From UBA791 sp963602355 (lineage in GTDB: Bacteria; Cyanobacteriota; Vampirovibrionia; Gastranaerophilales; Gastranaerophilaceae): a stretch of 35,821 nucleotides of DNA. The position numbers were made by a program, and so were the translations under genes. Where the stretch lies: positions 1 through 35,821 of the forward strand of contig CAVCIU010000016.1 of the NCBI GenBank assembly GCA_963602355.1, written 5' to 3'. Below the pieces are notes generated by a model. The model was not told where the DNA came from, did not search any database, and saw nothing but the letters and a program-made list of their open reading frames with translations. Below, piece by piece: positions 16,776 to 25,350 of this stretch (its first letter is position 1; every line of letters starts with the position of its first letter).

Positions 16776-19098
16776 AACTCTTAGATTTAAAATCCTTTGT
16801 ATAATTTCATTACTGCTTTCTCTTCTATCTATCGTAACATTTGCGGTGGCTTTTTCTGCATACGAAAATGGTAAACAGGTTAAGATTGAAGCCTACGATT
16901 TGCGTGTAGATATTTTTACCTATGATATCGAAAAGGTTATTTATGATTTAAAAGTTATTGTTTCAGAACTTGCTTCTGGCGGTACAATTTTTGCAGAATA
17001 CAAAGGTGATGTGAATAGATTGAACTTCTACGTGCAATCAATCTTTGAAAACAACAAGACTATTTTAGAAAATGATGAAATTAATTCTGGCGGTATTTGG
17101 TTCAAGCCTTATGCTGTTCATTCTTCTCAAGAAAAATTAGGAGTTTTCTATAAAAACGATAGCCTTTATAAAAACTCTTATATGAATAAAATGAATTATA
17201 ATTACCTAAACGAAAGTTGGTACAAATCACTTTTACCAAAATTAGAAGAAAAAGATTCTATTGGTTGGGTTGTGCCGTATGTTGATTCAAATCTTACTGA
17301 TAGGTTAATGACTACTATCGGTAAAGGTATTTATGACAAAAGAGGTAAACTTATCGGTCTTGCAACAATTGATTGGGATATGGATTCAATCATTGACAAG
17401 CTTCAATCTTGCAAAACTCCAAAACATGCCATAATCCTTTTTGCGGATAAAAAAGATAATTTTATTTTATACTATGAAGATTCTGATATCGAAAATGTTG
17501 AGTTTATCGGTAAGCCCTTAACTGACATTGAATGGTACAAAAAAGATTTAAAAGAAAAAACAGTAGTTCATTACAATCATAAAAAATACGTTACGTTTAT
17601 CAAAGACTTTGAAAACGGTATGGTATTTATCGTAAATGTTCCAACTTCTGAATTATTCAAGATTTTGCGTTTAAAAATCTTGATGATTATTTTATGCTTA
17701 TTAACTTTGTATGTTGGAGTTTACACTGTTTTATACATTTTCTTGCAACAAAACATCAACAATCCAATTGACTGTCTTGTTGATATGGCAAAGAAAATGG
17801 GACGTGGTAATCTTGATGTTAAATCAGATATTACAAAACCTACAGAATTCGCTATTCTTTCTCAAACTTTAAACAAAGCTGTTGAAGATATTAAAAAATA
17901 TATTCAAGCGCTTGACGGTTATAAAAAAGAAAAGAAACAAGCAGAGTTTGAGTTAAAGGTTGCAAAGGCAATCCAAACAACTACAATGCCAAATCGTTTC
18001 CCAGCATTTCCATATCACAAAGAATTTGATATCTATGCAACAATGGACGCAGCAAAGAAAGTTGGCGGTGATTTCTACGATTTCTATCTTATCAATGAAG
18101 ATAAGTTAGCATTTTTGATTGCCGATGTTTCTGGTAAAGGTATTCCTGCTGCGTTGTTTATGATGAAGGCAAAAACAATTATCAAAAATATTGCAAAAAC
18201 AGATGTTCCACTTCCTGAATTATTTGACAAAGTAAACAAAGAATTATGCCAAGATAATGACCAAGGCTTGTTTGTAACAGTTGTTCTTTGCGTAATGGAA
18301 TTGTCTACTGGTAAAGTTAAATTTGTTAATGCCGGTCATACTCACCCATTCATCAAGCGAGCTGACGGCAATTTTGAATTGTTAGGTACAAAACAAAACT
18401 TTGTCGTTGGTGGTTTACCAGATATTGAATACGAAGAAGAAGAAATTCATCTACAGGCAAATGAAAAAATCTTCTTATACACTGATGGTATCACTGAATC
18501 TACCGATAAAGACGGCAAAATGTTTGGTGAGGCTAATTTGAGAAACAGCTTGAATGAAAACAAAGATAAATCTATTTTTGATATTTTGAATAATTTGAGT
18601 ACAGATATTCACGAATATACAAAAGATGCAGAACACGAACAACCAGACGATATTACGATGTTAGCTATTGAATACTTTGGTGTTAAAAACTTCAAACTTC
18701 CTGCTTCTGTTACATCTTTGAGCGAATTATTACACAGGGTTGAACATATTTGTGATAATTTGAACCTTGATGAGTCAAAACGTGCAAGAATGATGATTTC
18801 TGCAGAAGAAGTATTTGCAAATATTTCAAGCTATGCTTATCCAGACGATGAGGTCGGTAATGTAGAAATCAGCATTACAAATACAGATGACGAAATTGAA
18901 ATTGCCTTTGTCGATTCTGGTAAGAGATTTAACCCTCTTAAACACCCAGAACCTGATATTACGTTGAGTGTTGAAGAAAGACCAATCGGAGGTCTAGGTA
19001 TCCATATGGTTAAAAACTCTATGGACAATGTTTCTTACGAATATGCGCACGGTAGAAATATTTTCAAGATTTCTATGAATTTAGACAAAGATAAATAA
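16768..19098 (+). CDS. Membrane sensor with HAMP, SpoIIE-type PP2C phosphatase and RsbW-like ATPase domains
   Basis: A 776-residue partner-switching regulator. Order of domains: transmembrane helix (7-30), Cache-like extracytoplasmic sensor (about 35-290, with W-Y-K-S and IGWVVPYVD), second helix (about 302-326), HAMP (327-380), PP2C/SpoIIE phosphatase (about 405-635), HATPase_c_2 kinase (about 645-770). Phosphatase metal residues are visible: Asp435 (VGGDFYD), Asp453 (IADVSGKG), Asp573 (LYTDGITES) and Asp627/628 (PDDIT). The kinase domain keeps the N box (Asn685 in EEVFANISSYAY), G1 (Asp716 in VDSGKRFNP) and G2 (PIGGLGIHMVKN). The STAS gene overlapping its start is the obvious substrate. The protein therefore carries both the phosphatase and the opposing kinase. 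No sigma factor gene lies nearby. Confidence 0.92.
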   Translation: MFKTLRFKILCIISLLLSLLSIVTFAVAFSAYENGKQVKIEAYDLRVDIFTYDIEKVIYDLKVIVSELASGGTIFAEYKGDVNRLNFYVQSIFENNKTILENDEINSGGIWFKPYAVHSSQEKLGVFYKNDSLYKNSYMNKMNYNYLNESWYKSLLPKLEEKDSIGWVVPYVDSNLTDRLMTTIGKGIYDKRGKLIGLATIDWDMDSIIDKLQSCKTPKHAIILFADKKDNFILYYEDSDIENVEFIGKPLTDIEWYKKDLKEKTVVHYNHKKYVTFIKDFENGMVFIVNVPTSELFKILRLKILMIILCLLTLYVGVYTVLYIFLQQNINNPIDCLVDMAKKMGRGNLDVKSDITKPTEFAILSQTLNKAVEDIKKYIQALDGYKKEKKQAEFELKVAKAIQTTTMPNRFPAFPYHKEFDIYATMDAAKKVGGDFYDFYLINEDKLAFLIADVSGKGIPAALFMMKAKTIIKNIAKTDVPLPELFDKVNKELCQDNDQGLFVTVVLCVMELSTGKVKFVNAGHTHPFIKRADGNFELLGTKQNFVVGGLPDIEYEEEEIHLQANEKIFLYTDGITESTDKDGKMFGEANLRNSLNENKDKSIFDILNNLSTDIHEYTKDAEHEQPDDITMLAIEYFGVKNFKLPASVTSLSELLHRVEHICDNLNLDESKRARMMISAEEVFANISSYAYPDDEVGNVEISITNTDDEIEIAFVDSGKRFNPLKHPEPDITLSVEERPIGGLGIHMVKNSMDNVSYEYAHGRNIFKISMNLDKDK

Positions 19099-19099
19099 T

Positions 19100-20071
19100 T
19101 TATTTTTTAGAATTTTTATCTAAAATGTCTTTTAACATTTTTGTGTATTCTTTCTTTAGACTAGCTGGAGCCAAGATTTTAACAGAAGTTCCCCACTTAA
19201 AGATATGCCACATTATTGACAAATCACCACTTGCGCAAAATCTTACTGTAACTGTGCCGTCTTCGTTTTGTTTAACCTTTTGCGTTGGGTGAAAATTATA
19301 ATTCAAAACTTCTTCGGCAATCTCCTTATCAAATAAGAGTTTTACCTTTAAAATTTCTCCGTGATAAACTCCAAAAGACTGTTTGTTGTATTCTTCTAGG
19401 TTAAAATCCTTTCTGTCAAAAGTTTTATCTGTTAAAGATAAGTCGCTAAATTTGTGCAATAAGTAATTATAAATATCATTGCCTTTTGCTTTTTCTCTTG
19501 CGACAAGATATATTTTTTCGCCGTAAATCAAACCTAAAGGCTCAATAAAACGTTCTTTGCTGTGATAAGTCCCTTTTACAACTTTTGAGTTTTTAATCGC
19601 TTCTCTAATTGTTATTAGAGTCTCGTTTGAAATCTTGTATTGAGGCATTTGACGTAGCGCATAACCTTCTGATTGCATAATCATTTCAACATTGTTTTCT
19701 AAAGAATTTAGATGTTTTGTGCTCAATGTCTTTAATTTCGCAATAGTTTTTTCTAAGTGCTCTTGAGTTTCTTTATTCGTAGTTCTTCTTTTTAATTGTT
19801 CAAGATTTGCTATCTCATTTGAACTGAAATGAATTAATTCTTTTATTGAATAATCTGAAAAGCCCCAGTGTTTATGTTTTTCATCTGTTTCGATTTCAAT
19901 AATTTGTGGAAAGATATTCAACAAACTATCACGCATTCTTTCGGCTGTTCTTCTTGATACGTGGTATCTTTCGATAATATCGTTTATTGTAATACCTTGA
20001 ATTTTTGATGCCATAAAGGTTGCTAAATCTATTATGTCTGAAACTCTTGAATATCTAGGCTTATCTTCCAC
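19100..20071 (-). CDS. WYL-domain transcriptional regulator
   Basis: A 323-residue regulator of the YafY/PafBC-like class. An N-terminal winged helix-turn-helix (about residues 8-70, ITINDIIERYHVSRRTAERMR) binds DNA. A WYL domain covers about 150-225 (FIEPLGLIYGEKIYLVAREK and YNYLLHKFSDLSL), and a WCX-like C-terminal extension follows (about 245-320). WYL domains bind nucleic acid or nucleotide ligands and switch regulators. The start is GTG at 20069-20071 with GAGGT 6 bases upstream. Its stop codon lies one base from the stop of the convergent phosphatase gene, with no terminator between them. An ACGTC-N7-GACGT dyad in its upstream region (20104-20120) could be its operator. Confidence 0.9.
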   Translation of the reverse strand: MEDKPRYSRVSDIIDLATFMASKIQGITINDIIERYHVSRRTAERMRDSLLNIFPQIIEIETDEKHKHWGFSDYSIKELIHFSSNEIANLEQLKRRTTNKETQEHLEKTIAKLKTLSTKHLNSLENNVEMIMQSEGYALRQMPQYKISNETLITIREAIKNSKVVKGTYHSKERFIEPLGLIYGEKIYLVAREKAKGNDIYNYLLHKFSDLSLTDKTFDRKDFNLEEYNKQSFGVYHGEILKVKLLFDKEIAEEVLNYNFHPTQKVKQNEDGTVTVRFCASGDLSIMWHIFKWGTSVKILAPASLKKEYTKMLKDILDKNSKK

Positions 20072-20103
20072 GTTTTACCTCTTTTAAAAATTTATTATTT
20101 TAT

Positions 20104-20135
20104 ACGTCCATTATTGACGTTATAAAAAATTATAA
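20104..20135. promoter_or_regulatory. Dyads upstream of the WYL regulator gene
   Basis: ACGTC-N7-GACGT (20104-20120) is followed at once by TTATAA-AAAA-TTATAA. The first contains TTGACG (20114-20119), which could be the -35 of a plus-strand promoter with TACAAA (20136-20141) 16 bases on, directed at the small RNA candidate. Autoregulation by the WYL protein is an inference from position. Confidence 0.35.
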
Positions 20136-20144
20136 TACAAATAT

Positions 20145-20244
20145 AGAAAACGATTACTAAATAATTTTAAATGATATGCGACTATTCTGTAAGGAGTATA
20201 AACTCTCCGATGCTCATTCTTCCTCAGTGAATGAGCTTTTTTTT
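20145..20244 (+). ncRNA. Candidate small RNA or attenuated leader ending in a strong terminator
   Basis: The stretch has no gene but ends in an excellent intrinsic terminator at 20212-20244: GCTCATTC, a 9-base loop (TTCCTCAGT), GAATGAGC, then eight T. Just upstream GAGT-ATAA-ACTC (20194-20205) can form a small hairpin. The terminator points towards the ClC gene and lies before its start, so the RNA is either independent (about 100 nt) or an attenuator of clc. The loop CCTC could pair with Shine-Dalgarno sequences. It does not match the fluoride riboswitch consensus I know. The 5' end is a guess. Confidence 0.35.
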
Positions 20245-20278
20245 ATTTGTTTTCGTTTGTTGTTGTATAATTAAAACT

Positions 20279-21943
20279 ATGAAAGGTATACATTTTAATT
20301 TTGAAAATATTTTTAAATCATTTTTTAAAAGCAAAATAATCGTACAAGCAATTCTTGTTGGTTTAATCTCTGGGTTGCTTGTCGTTTTATTCAAAATCTC
20401 TATTACAAATTTATTTGAATATATTCAAAAATTAACAAAAAATCTTTGGTTTTTGTTTCCAGTTATTTCTGCTTTAGGTGGTTTGATTTCTGGATATTTG
20501 GTCTATAAATTCGCACCTGAAGCTAAAGGTAGTGGTATTCCTTATGTGAAAGCTTCTTTATTACATTTAGGTAATTTAACAAGAGTTAGAAGTATTTTTG
20601 TTAAATTTTTTGGAGGTATTGCTTCAATTGGTACTGGTATGTCTTTGGGTAGAGAAGGTCCAAGTGTTCAATTAGGTGCTGGAAGTGGTGCTTTGATTGG
20701 TAAACTTTTTCGATTGAGTGGCTCAGATAAGGACAAATTGATTTCTGCTGGTGCAGGTAGCGCTATTGCTGCAACTTTTAATGCCCCGATTGCTGGAACT
20801 ATTTTTGTGCTTGAAGAATTAATGCAAAAGTTTAATTCTTCAATTCTTTTTCCTGTCTTGATTTCAACTGTTGTTGCATCAAGCCTTTCAAGATATATTC
20901 TTGGAAATAATACATCTTTTTTAATTCCTGTTTTAGATAAAAATACTTCCCTAAATATTTTTGTATGCCTTGCATTGGGTGTTATTGCAGGATTGTTAGG
21001 TGTTTTATTTTCAAAATTAATTCATTTTAATAATAATTTATTTTTAAAAATAAAAATCAAACCTTATTTTAAACCAATGATTGCGGGTTTTGCAGTTGGT
21101 TTAGTGGGTTTGTTTTTGCCATTGGTTTTGTGTAGTGGCAATGGAAGTGTAGATGTTTTATTGCAATACAAATTACCAATAATTCTAGTCTCATTAATAT
21201 TTATAGCAAAATTTTTCGTAACACCTTTCTGTTTTGGTTCAGGCGCGGTTGGTGGAATATTTTTACCAATGTTAATGCTTGGCGCATATTTGGGCTATAT
21301 AGTAGGCGTGTTTTCTAACTATGTCGGTATTGAGGTTAATCTAGTAGCTCTATCTTTAATTGGTATGGCTGCATTTTTATCTGCTGTTGCAAGAACTCCA
21401 ATTACTGCAACTGTTATGGTTTTTGAGATGACTGGTGGGTATAATTTTATTTTGCATATTATGTTAGCTTGTGCGATTGCGGATTTAGTTGCGGAAAAAC
21501 TTAAACATAAACCTATTTACTCAGAGCTTATTGTTAATCAGGTAAAAAATTCTACTGATGCAAAGATTTTGGAAAACAAAAAAGTTTCAGATATTATGAA
21601 AACTGATGTTGAAATAATTAATCAGGATTTACCAATAAAAGAAGCCTTAGCAGAAATGACTAATCAACATCATAGTTTTTGTCCTGTCGTTGATAATTCA
21701 AATAGTTTAATCGGTGCAATTATTAAATCAGACATTGAAGATGTATTGATTAATTGCGGGGATAAAAAACTTTTTGTAAAAGATATTATGGAAACAAATA
21801 TTATTACCGTTGATAAAGATTTGAACTTGTATACACTATATTTTAGATTACATTCAAATAATTGTGATAAAGCTGTCGTGATTGACGAAAATAAAAAGAT
21901 TGTCGGAATAGCTTCAAGGTACGATATACAAGAAATTTTGTAA
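20279..21943 (+). CDS. ClC-family chloride channel/transporter with CBS pair
   Basis: A 554-residue integral membrane protein of the ClC family, which moves chloride as a channel or as a Cl-/H+ exchanger. Signature motifs are intact: G-S-G-I-P (residues 84-88), GREGPSVQLGAG with gating Glu126, and KPIYSELI near the end of the membrane part with the Tyr expected to line the ion path. Two C-terminal CBS domains (about 425-480 and 495-550) probably sense adenine nucleotides. The start is set at ATG 20279. An in-frame ATG at 20231 lies inside the terminator hairpin and would add a Cys/Phe-rich leader, so it is rejected. There is no Shine-Dalgarno, and TATAAT (20266-20271) ends only 7 bases before the ATG, so the mRNA may be leaderless. 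Confidence 0.92.
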   Translation: MKGIHFNFENIFKSFFKSKIIVQAILVGLISGLLVVLFKISITNLFEYIQKLTKNLWFLFPVISALGGLISGYLVYKFAPEAKGSGIPYVKASLLHLGNLTRVRSIFVKFFGGIASIGTGMSLGREGPSVQLGAGSGALIGKLFRLSGSDKDKLISAGAGSAIAATFNAPIAGTIFVLEELMQKFNSSILFPVLISTVVASSLSRYILGNNTSFLIPVLDKNTSLNIFVCLALGVIAGLLGVLFSKLIHFNNNLFLKIKIKPYFKPMIAGFAVGLVGLFLPLVLCSGNGSVDVLLQYKLPIILVSLIFIAKFFVTPFCFGSGAVGGIFLPMLMLGAYLGYIVGVFSNYVGIEVNLVALSLIGMAAFLSAVARTPITATVMVFEMTGGYNFILHIMLACAIADLVAEKLKHKPIYSELIVNQVKNSTDAKILENKKVSDIMKTDVEIINQDLPIKEALAEMTNQHHSFCPVVDNSNSLIGAIIKSDIEDVLINCGDKKLFVKDIMETNIITVDKDLNLYTLYFRLHSNNCDKAVVIDENKKIVGIASRYDIQEIL

Positions 21944-21951
21944 TATTTTAA

Positions 21952-22019
21952 AAGAGGGCGAAACGCAATGCGTTTCGCCCTCTTGGTTCAGAGGCGAAGC
22001 CGAAGGCTTCGCCTCTGAA
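21952..22019. repeat. Tandem pair of GC-rich hairpins after the ClC gene
   Basis: First hairpin: 15-bp arms starting AAGAGGGCGAAACGC, AAT loop (21952-21984). Second: 15-bp arms TTCAGAGGCGAAGCC, GAA loop (21987-22019). Both are perfect. The first probably terminates the ClC transcript (CTCTT at the end). The same two-hairpin arrangement recurs at 25975-26036. Confidence 0.7.
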
Positions 22020-22060
22020 AAAATTATGTTAACTTCTCCGTAAAACATGGCAATTTTTCG

Positions 22061-22140
22061 TTGTAAAAATTGTTAATATACATGTAGTGTTGGTATTGAC
22101 AATATGTTAGTCATACCTTACAATGTTAGTTGTAACTAAC
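22061..22140 (+). promoter_or_regulatory. Consensus promoter with operator-like dyad over the start site
   Basis: TTGACA (22096-22101), 17-base spacer, TACAAT (22119-22124): a near-perfect sigma-70-type promoter for the 22157-25180 genes. A dyad GTTAGTT-GT-AACTAAC (22125-22140) covers the predicted start site, and a third GTTAGT half-site lies 19 bases upstream (22106-22111), inside the spacer. This looks like a repressor site. TTGTAAAAATTGTTAA further upstream (22061) resembles the boxes at 2545 and 7857. Confidence 0.7.
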
Positions 22141-22156
22141 AAAAGGTGTAGGTATA

Positions 22157-22705
22157 ATGTGTAACGCAGTATCAGAAGCGGTATCTTTATATAATGATGG
22201 ACGAGAAGTCTTAAAGGGTAATTGGACGAAATTACCTGAAGCTTTGATTGAGACGACTCGTATTTTAAAGGCTGTAAAACCTGTTTCTGATAAATATAAT
22301 CCTAAACAAGATTCGTACGTGAAAAAATCTGTTAATAAGGCATGGGATTTTGCGGATAGAAACAGTGATAACATTGAACTTGCAATGGGGTTAGTTAATC
22401 TTAGAAAAGATAAAGACAAGTTTAGAAATGGTTCATCTTTCTTAGCTGGTTTTGCTGTTTCTAAGGGTTTAGAAAAATGTATGGAAAGCGAAAAGGGAGA
22501 AAAAGTTTTAAATAAAATCTCTAATGCTGTTCCTGATTGTGTATCAAAAGTTTTCAAGTTAAATAGTGAAAAAGCGAAGAAGGCTGTTGATATATCAAAA
22601 CTTATTATTTCTGGTGTGTTATATCAAGTTGCATCAGATAAGGTAGGTGAAATTGCTTCTGGCTATACAGAAAAAGTAATTGATAAACTAAGAAAAATTA
22701 AATAA
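22157..22705 (+). CDS. Helical protein of unknown function
   Basis: A 182-residue Lys-rich protein that I do not recognise. It starts MCNAVSEAVSLYNDG with no signal peptide, appears mostly alpha-helical, and has two weakly hydrophobic helices (SSFLAGFAVSKGLEKC and ISKLIISGVLYQVASDKVG) that could be membrane-associated or amphipathic. Three cysteines are scattered without a metal motif. AAGGTG lies about 8 bases before the ATG. It is first after a strong promoter and is followed 32 bases later by the octopine-dehydrogenase-family gene, with no terminator between, so they are probably co-transcribed. Confidence 0.75.
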   Translation: MCNAVSEAVSLYNDGREVLKGNWTKLPEALIETTRILKAVKPVSDKYNPKQDSYVKKSVNKAWDFADRNSDNIELAMGLVNLRKDKDKFRNGSSFLAGFAVSKGLEKCMESEKGEKVLNKISNAVPDCVSKVFKLNSEKAKKAVDISKLIISGVLYQVASDKVGEIASGYTEKVIDKLRKIK

Positions 22706-22737
22706 CAATTATATATAAGAGAAAGAGGGTATTAACT

Positions 22738-23811
22738 ATGAAGATAGCGGTGTTAGGCGCTGGTCATGGCGGACTTGCTATGTCTGCTGATTTGAAATTA
22801 ATGGGTCATGAGGTAAAATTATCAGCGGTTGAAAATCATTCTTTAAATTTGAAATTTTTAAAAACGATTGGGAATATTACGGTTGAAGGTGTTACTTGTT
22901 TAGGTAAAGGTACTGTTACGACTGAGACCAATTATGTTTGTGATGATGTTAAATCAGCTATTGAATTTGCAGAAATTATTTTTGTAAATGTTCCGGCATT
23001 TGCGCAAGATTATTATAACGAGTGTATTTGTAAATACGGTAAAAAAGGTCAATTGGTTGTATATCCTTGCGGTGGTTTTTCAGCATTGAATTTCTATAAC
23101 TATTTAAAAACTAATAGCAGAGAAAAAGATTTTATTGTAGGTGAAACTTCGTCTTTTATTTACACAACAAAAATTACTGCTCCTGCAAAAGTCTTGATTA
23201 AGAGCATAAAAGATAGAGTAATGTTTTCTGCGATAACTGATGCTGATACAAAGAAGGCTTTAAGCATTTTAAATAGAATTTATCCTCAATTTGTTCAGGC
23301 GCAAAATGTTTGGCAAACAAGTTTTAACAACCCAAGCTCTACTTTGCATACAATAACAACTTTGTTAAATATGAGTAGAATTGAGCAGTTTGGTTCTTAT
23401 AAAAATTCTCATTTTGATATAACTCCTTCTGTTGCAAGAGTTATCGAAAAGGTTGATGCAGAAAGAGTTGAGGTTGCTAAACATTTTTATAACAACCCGA
23501 TGACAGTTACAGAAATTATGAATACATTGTACAGTTTAAATTACAAAAATATGTACGATGTTATTATGGGAATTGATGCGTATAAAATTCAGCATTCTCC
23601 TGCAAATATGCAACACAGATATGTTTCAGAAGATGTTCCTTATAGCTTAGTTCCAATTTCAACATTGGCAAAGAAATTGGGAATTAAAACTCCAAATATG
23701 GATTCTATTATTAATATTGCGTGTATGTGTAATGATGTTGATTATTGGTCAGTAGGTAGAAATGCCGATAAGATTGGGTTTTTAGCTGAGGATTGTAAGG
23801 AAGTTGCATAA
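22738..23811 (+). CDS. NAD/NADP octopine/nopaline dehydrogenase family protein
   Basis: A 357-residue oxidoreductase. The N-terminal Rossmann fold has the dinucleotide motif G-A-G-H-G-G (residues 7-12) directly at the start. The C-terminal all-helical opine-dehydrogenase domain is recognisable by FNNPSSTLHTITTLLN and by HRYVSEDVPYSLVPISTLAKKLG. Family members reductively join an amino acid to a keto acid, or catalyse related reactions such as those in opine-type metallophore synthesis; the substrate cannot be read from the sequence. SD GAGGG precedes the ATG. Its stop is followed one base later by the start of the MFS exporter (TAAGATG), so the exporter could export the product. That pairing is an inference from coupling alone. 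Confidence 0.88.
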   Translation: MKIAVLGAGHGGLAMSADLKLMGHEVKLSAVENHSLNLKFLKTIGNITVEGVTCLGKGTVTTETNYVCDDVKSAIEFAEIIFVNVPAFAQDYYNECICKYGKKGQLVVYPCGGFSALNFYNYLKTNSREKDFIVGETSSFIYTTKITAPAKVLIKSIKDRVMFSAITDADTKKALSILNRIYPQFVQAQNVWQTSFNNPSSTLHTITTLLNMSRIEQFGSYKNSHFDITPSVARVIEKVDAERVEVAKHFYNNPMTVTEIMNTLYSLNYKNMYDVIMGIDAYKIQHSPANMQHRYVSEDVPYSLVPISTLAKKLGIKTPNMDSIINIACMCNDVDYWSVGRNADKIGFLAEDCKEVA

Positions 23812-23812
23812 G

Positions 23813-25180
23813 ATGACAAATATTATAAACGACAAACATAAATATTTAATTTTGATGTATATAATTTCAATGGCATCATTTATGGTGAATTTGGATACGT
23901 ATATTGTAAATGTTTCTTTGCCTGTCATTGCCGAAAATTTTAGTACAAATACAAGCGGAATATCTTGGATTGTTCTTTCGTACAATTTAATGGTTGTCTC
24001 ATTGCTTTTAGTTTTTGGTAAACTCGGTGATAAGATTGGCTTAAAGAGATTGTTTGTTTTAGGTTTTGGAATATTTACCGTAAGTTCAATTCTTTGTGGT
24101 TTGTCTAATTCATTGATGATGTTAATTGCTTCTCGTTTTATGCAGGGAGTAGGGGCGAGTATTTTGTACGCATTACCGCAAGCAATGATTACAAAATATA
24201 TTGCAAAAGAAAATAGAGGTATGGCTTTTGGTATATTGGCTTCTGCTGCAGCTTTGGGTATAACTCTCGGGGCACCTGTTGGAGGTTTGATTACTGGTGT
24301 ATTAAATTGGCGCTGGATATTTTTTGTTAACTTGCCTGTCGGAATTTTGGCTATATTTTATTTGTTAAAAATTTTACCAAACGATTTTAGAGATTTTACT
24401 AGTAAAAAACCTTTTGATTTCGTCGGTGCTTGCTTTAGCTTCTTTTCAGCATTGTTCTTGACTTTGTTTATAAACAAATTACATTTGATATCAATTAAAT
24501 CAAACTTTATGATGTTTGTATTGGTATCAGCTTTAATTTTTACAGGGTTGTTCTGGATAAGAATGGGAACTTATAAGTTTGCACTTATTGATATAAAAGT
24601 TTTTAAAAACTTGTCCTTCGATTTTGCAAATATAGCGATGTTTTTGCTTTCTGCATTCCTTGCAGGGACAAACTTTTTAATGCCATTTTATTTGTATGAA
24701 ATTTTGCATTTGAACGTTACTAGTGTTGGTTGCGTGTTCGTTTTGTATTCAATTAGCTATTTGATTACGAGTCTTATTTCAGGTAAATTGTCGTCTAAGA
24801 TAGAACCTTATAAATTATGTATCTTTTCAATGCTTATTTCTGTATTGAATATTTTATACTTTATAATTTGTTCAGATAATTCGGGCATTTTACAAGTCGC
24901 ATTGTTTTTAATTCTTTGCGGTGTAAGCTTTTCCTTCTTTATTACATCAAATAATAATCTTGTAATGTCTATGGCAAAGACTAGTAATGCCGGTATGATA
25001 GCGGGTATACACAGAATGACAGGACGTTTGGGAATGTTATTCGGTGTCGTTGTTTTTGAAGCTATCTTTTCAGTATTTTCTTTTAATAATCTGTTAGCTT
25101 TTAAAATCTCGTATTTAGTCGGCGCTGTAACTTGTTTACTAGCTTTAATCTTTTCAATTCCATTTAATAAAAATAACTAA
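23813..25180 (+). CDS. MFS exporter, DHA2 (EmrB/QacA-like, 14-helix) type
   Basis: A 455-residue major facilitator protein of the inner membrane. Features of drug:H+ antiporter family 2: N-terminal MASFMVNLDTYIVNVSLPVIAENF, motif A in GKLGDKIGLKRLFVLGF, motif B-like SRFMQGVGASILYALPQA, and motif C-like GILASAAALGITLGAPVGGLITGVLNWRWIFFVNLPVG. About 14 hydrophobic helices are visible. The start is ATG 23813, one base after the upstream stop and 9 bases after AAGGAAG. It is coupled to the opine-dehydrogenase-family gene and so may export a small metabolite rather than a drug. A terminator follows at 25201. Confidence 0.9.
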   Translation: MTNIINDKHKYLILMYIISMASFMVNLDTYIVNVSLPVIAENFSTNTSGISWIVLSYNLMVVSLLLVFGKLGDKIGLKRLFVLGFGIFTVSSILCGLSNSLMMLIASRFMQGVGASILYALPQAMITKYIAKENRGMAFGILASAAALGITLGAPVGGLITGVLNWRWIFFVNLPVGILAIFYLLKILPNDFRDFTSKKPFDFVGACFSFFSALFLTLFINKLHLISIKSNFMMFVLVSALIFTGLFWIRMGTYKFALIDIKVFKNLSFDFANIAMFLLSAFLAGTNFLMPFYLYEILHLNVTSVGCVFVLYSISYLITSLISGKLSSKIEPYKLCIFSMLISVLNILYFIICSDNSGILQVALFLILCGVSFSFFITSNNNLVMSMAKTSNAGMIAGIHRMTGRLGMLFGVVVFEAIFSVFSFNNLLAFKISYLVGAVTCLLALIFSIPFNKNN

Positions 25181-25200
25181 TTAATTGTCTTTTCTGGATT

Positions 25201-25248
25201 AGAGGTGTTTTGAATTTTATTTCCAAAGCACCTCTTTTTATTTTTTTT
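25201..25248 (+). terminator. Intrinsic terminator after the MFS gene
   Basis: AGAGGTGTTTTG (25201-25212) pairs with CAAAGCACCTCT (25224-25235) with one G-U pair in plus-strand RNA, followed by T tracts. An inverted repeat TTTGTAA...TTACAAA (25246-25267) follows directly and may be part of the next gene's promoter region. Confidence 0.75.
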
Positions 25249-25350
25249 GTAACAGTTTGTTTACAAAGGCTCAAATTTACTCAAGTTCTGAAAATGCTCT
25301 GCCGAATACATGTACATAAGATTAGGATAGACAGGGTATCGTAAATTAAA

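Noticed and set aside
20145..20244. Fluoride riboswitch ahead of the ClC gene
   Set aside because: Considered because ClC-type genes can follow such switches, but the conserved segments are not present, and the G-S-G-I-P motif fits a chloride rather than a fluoride transporter.
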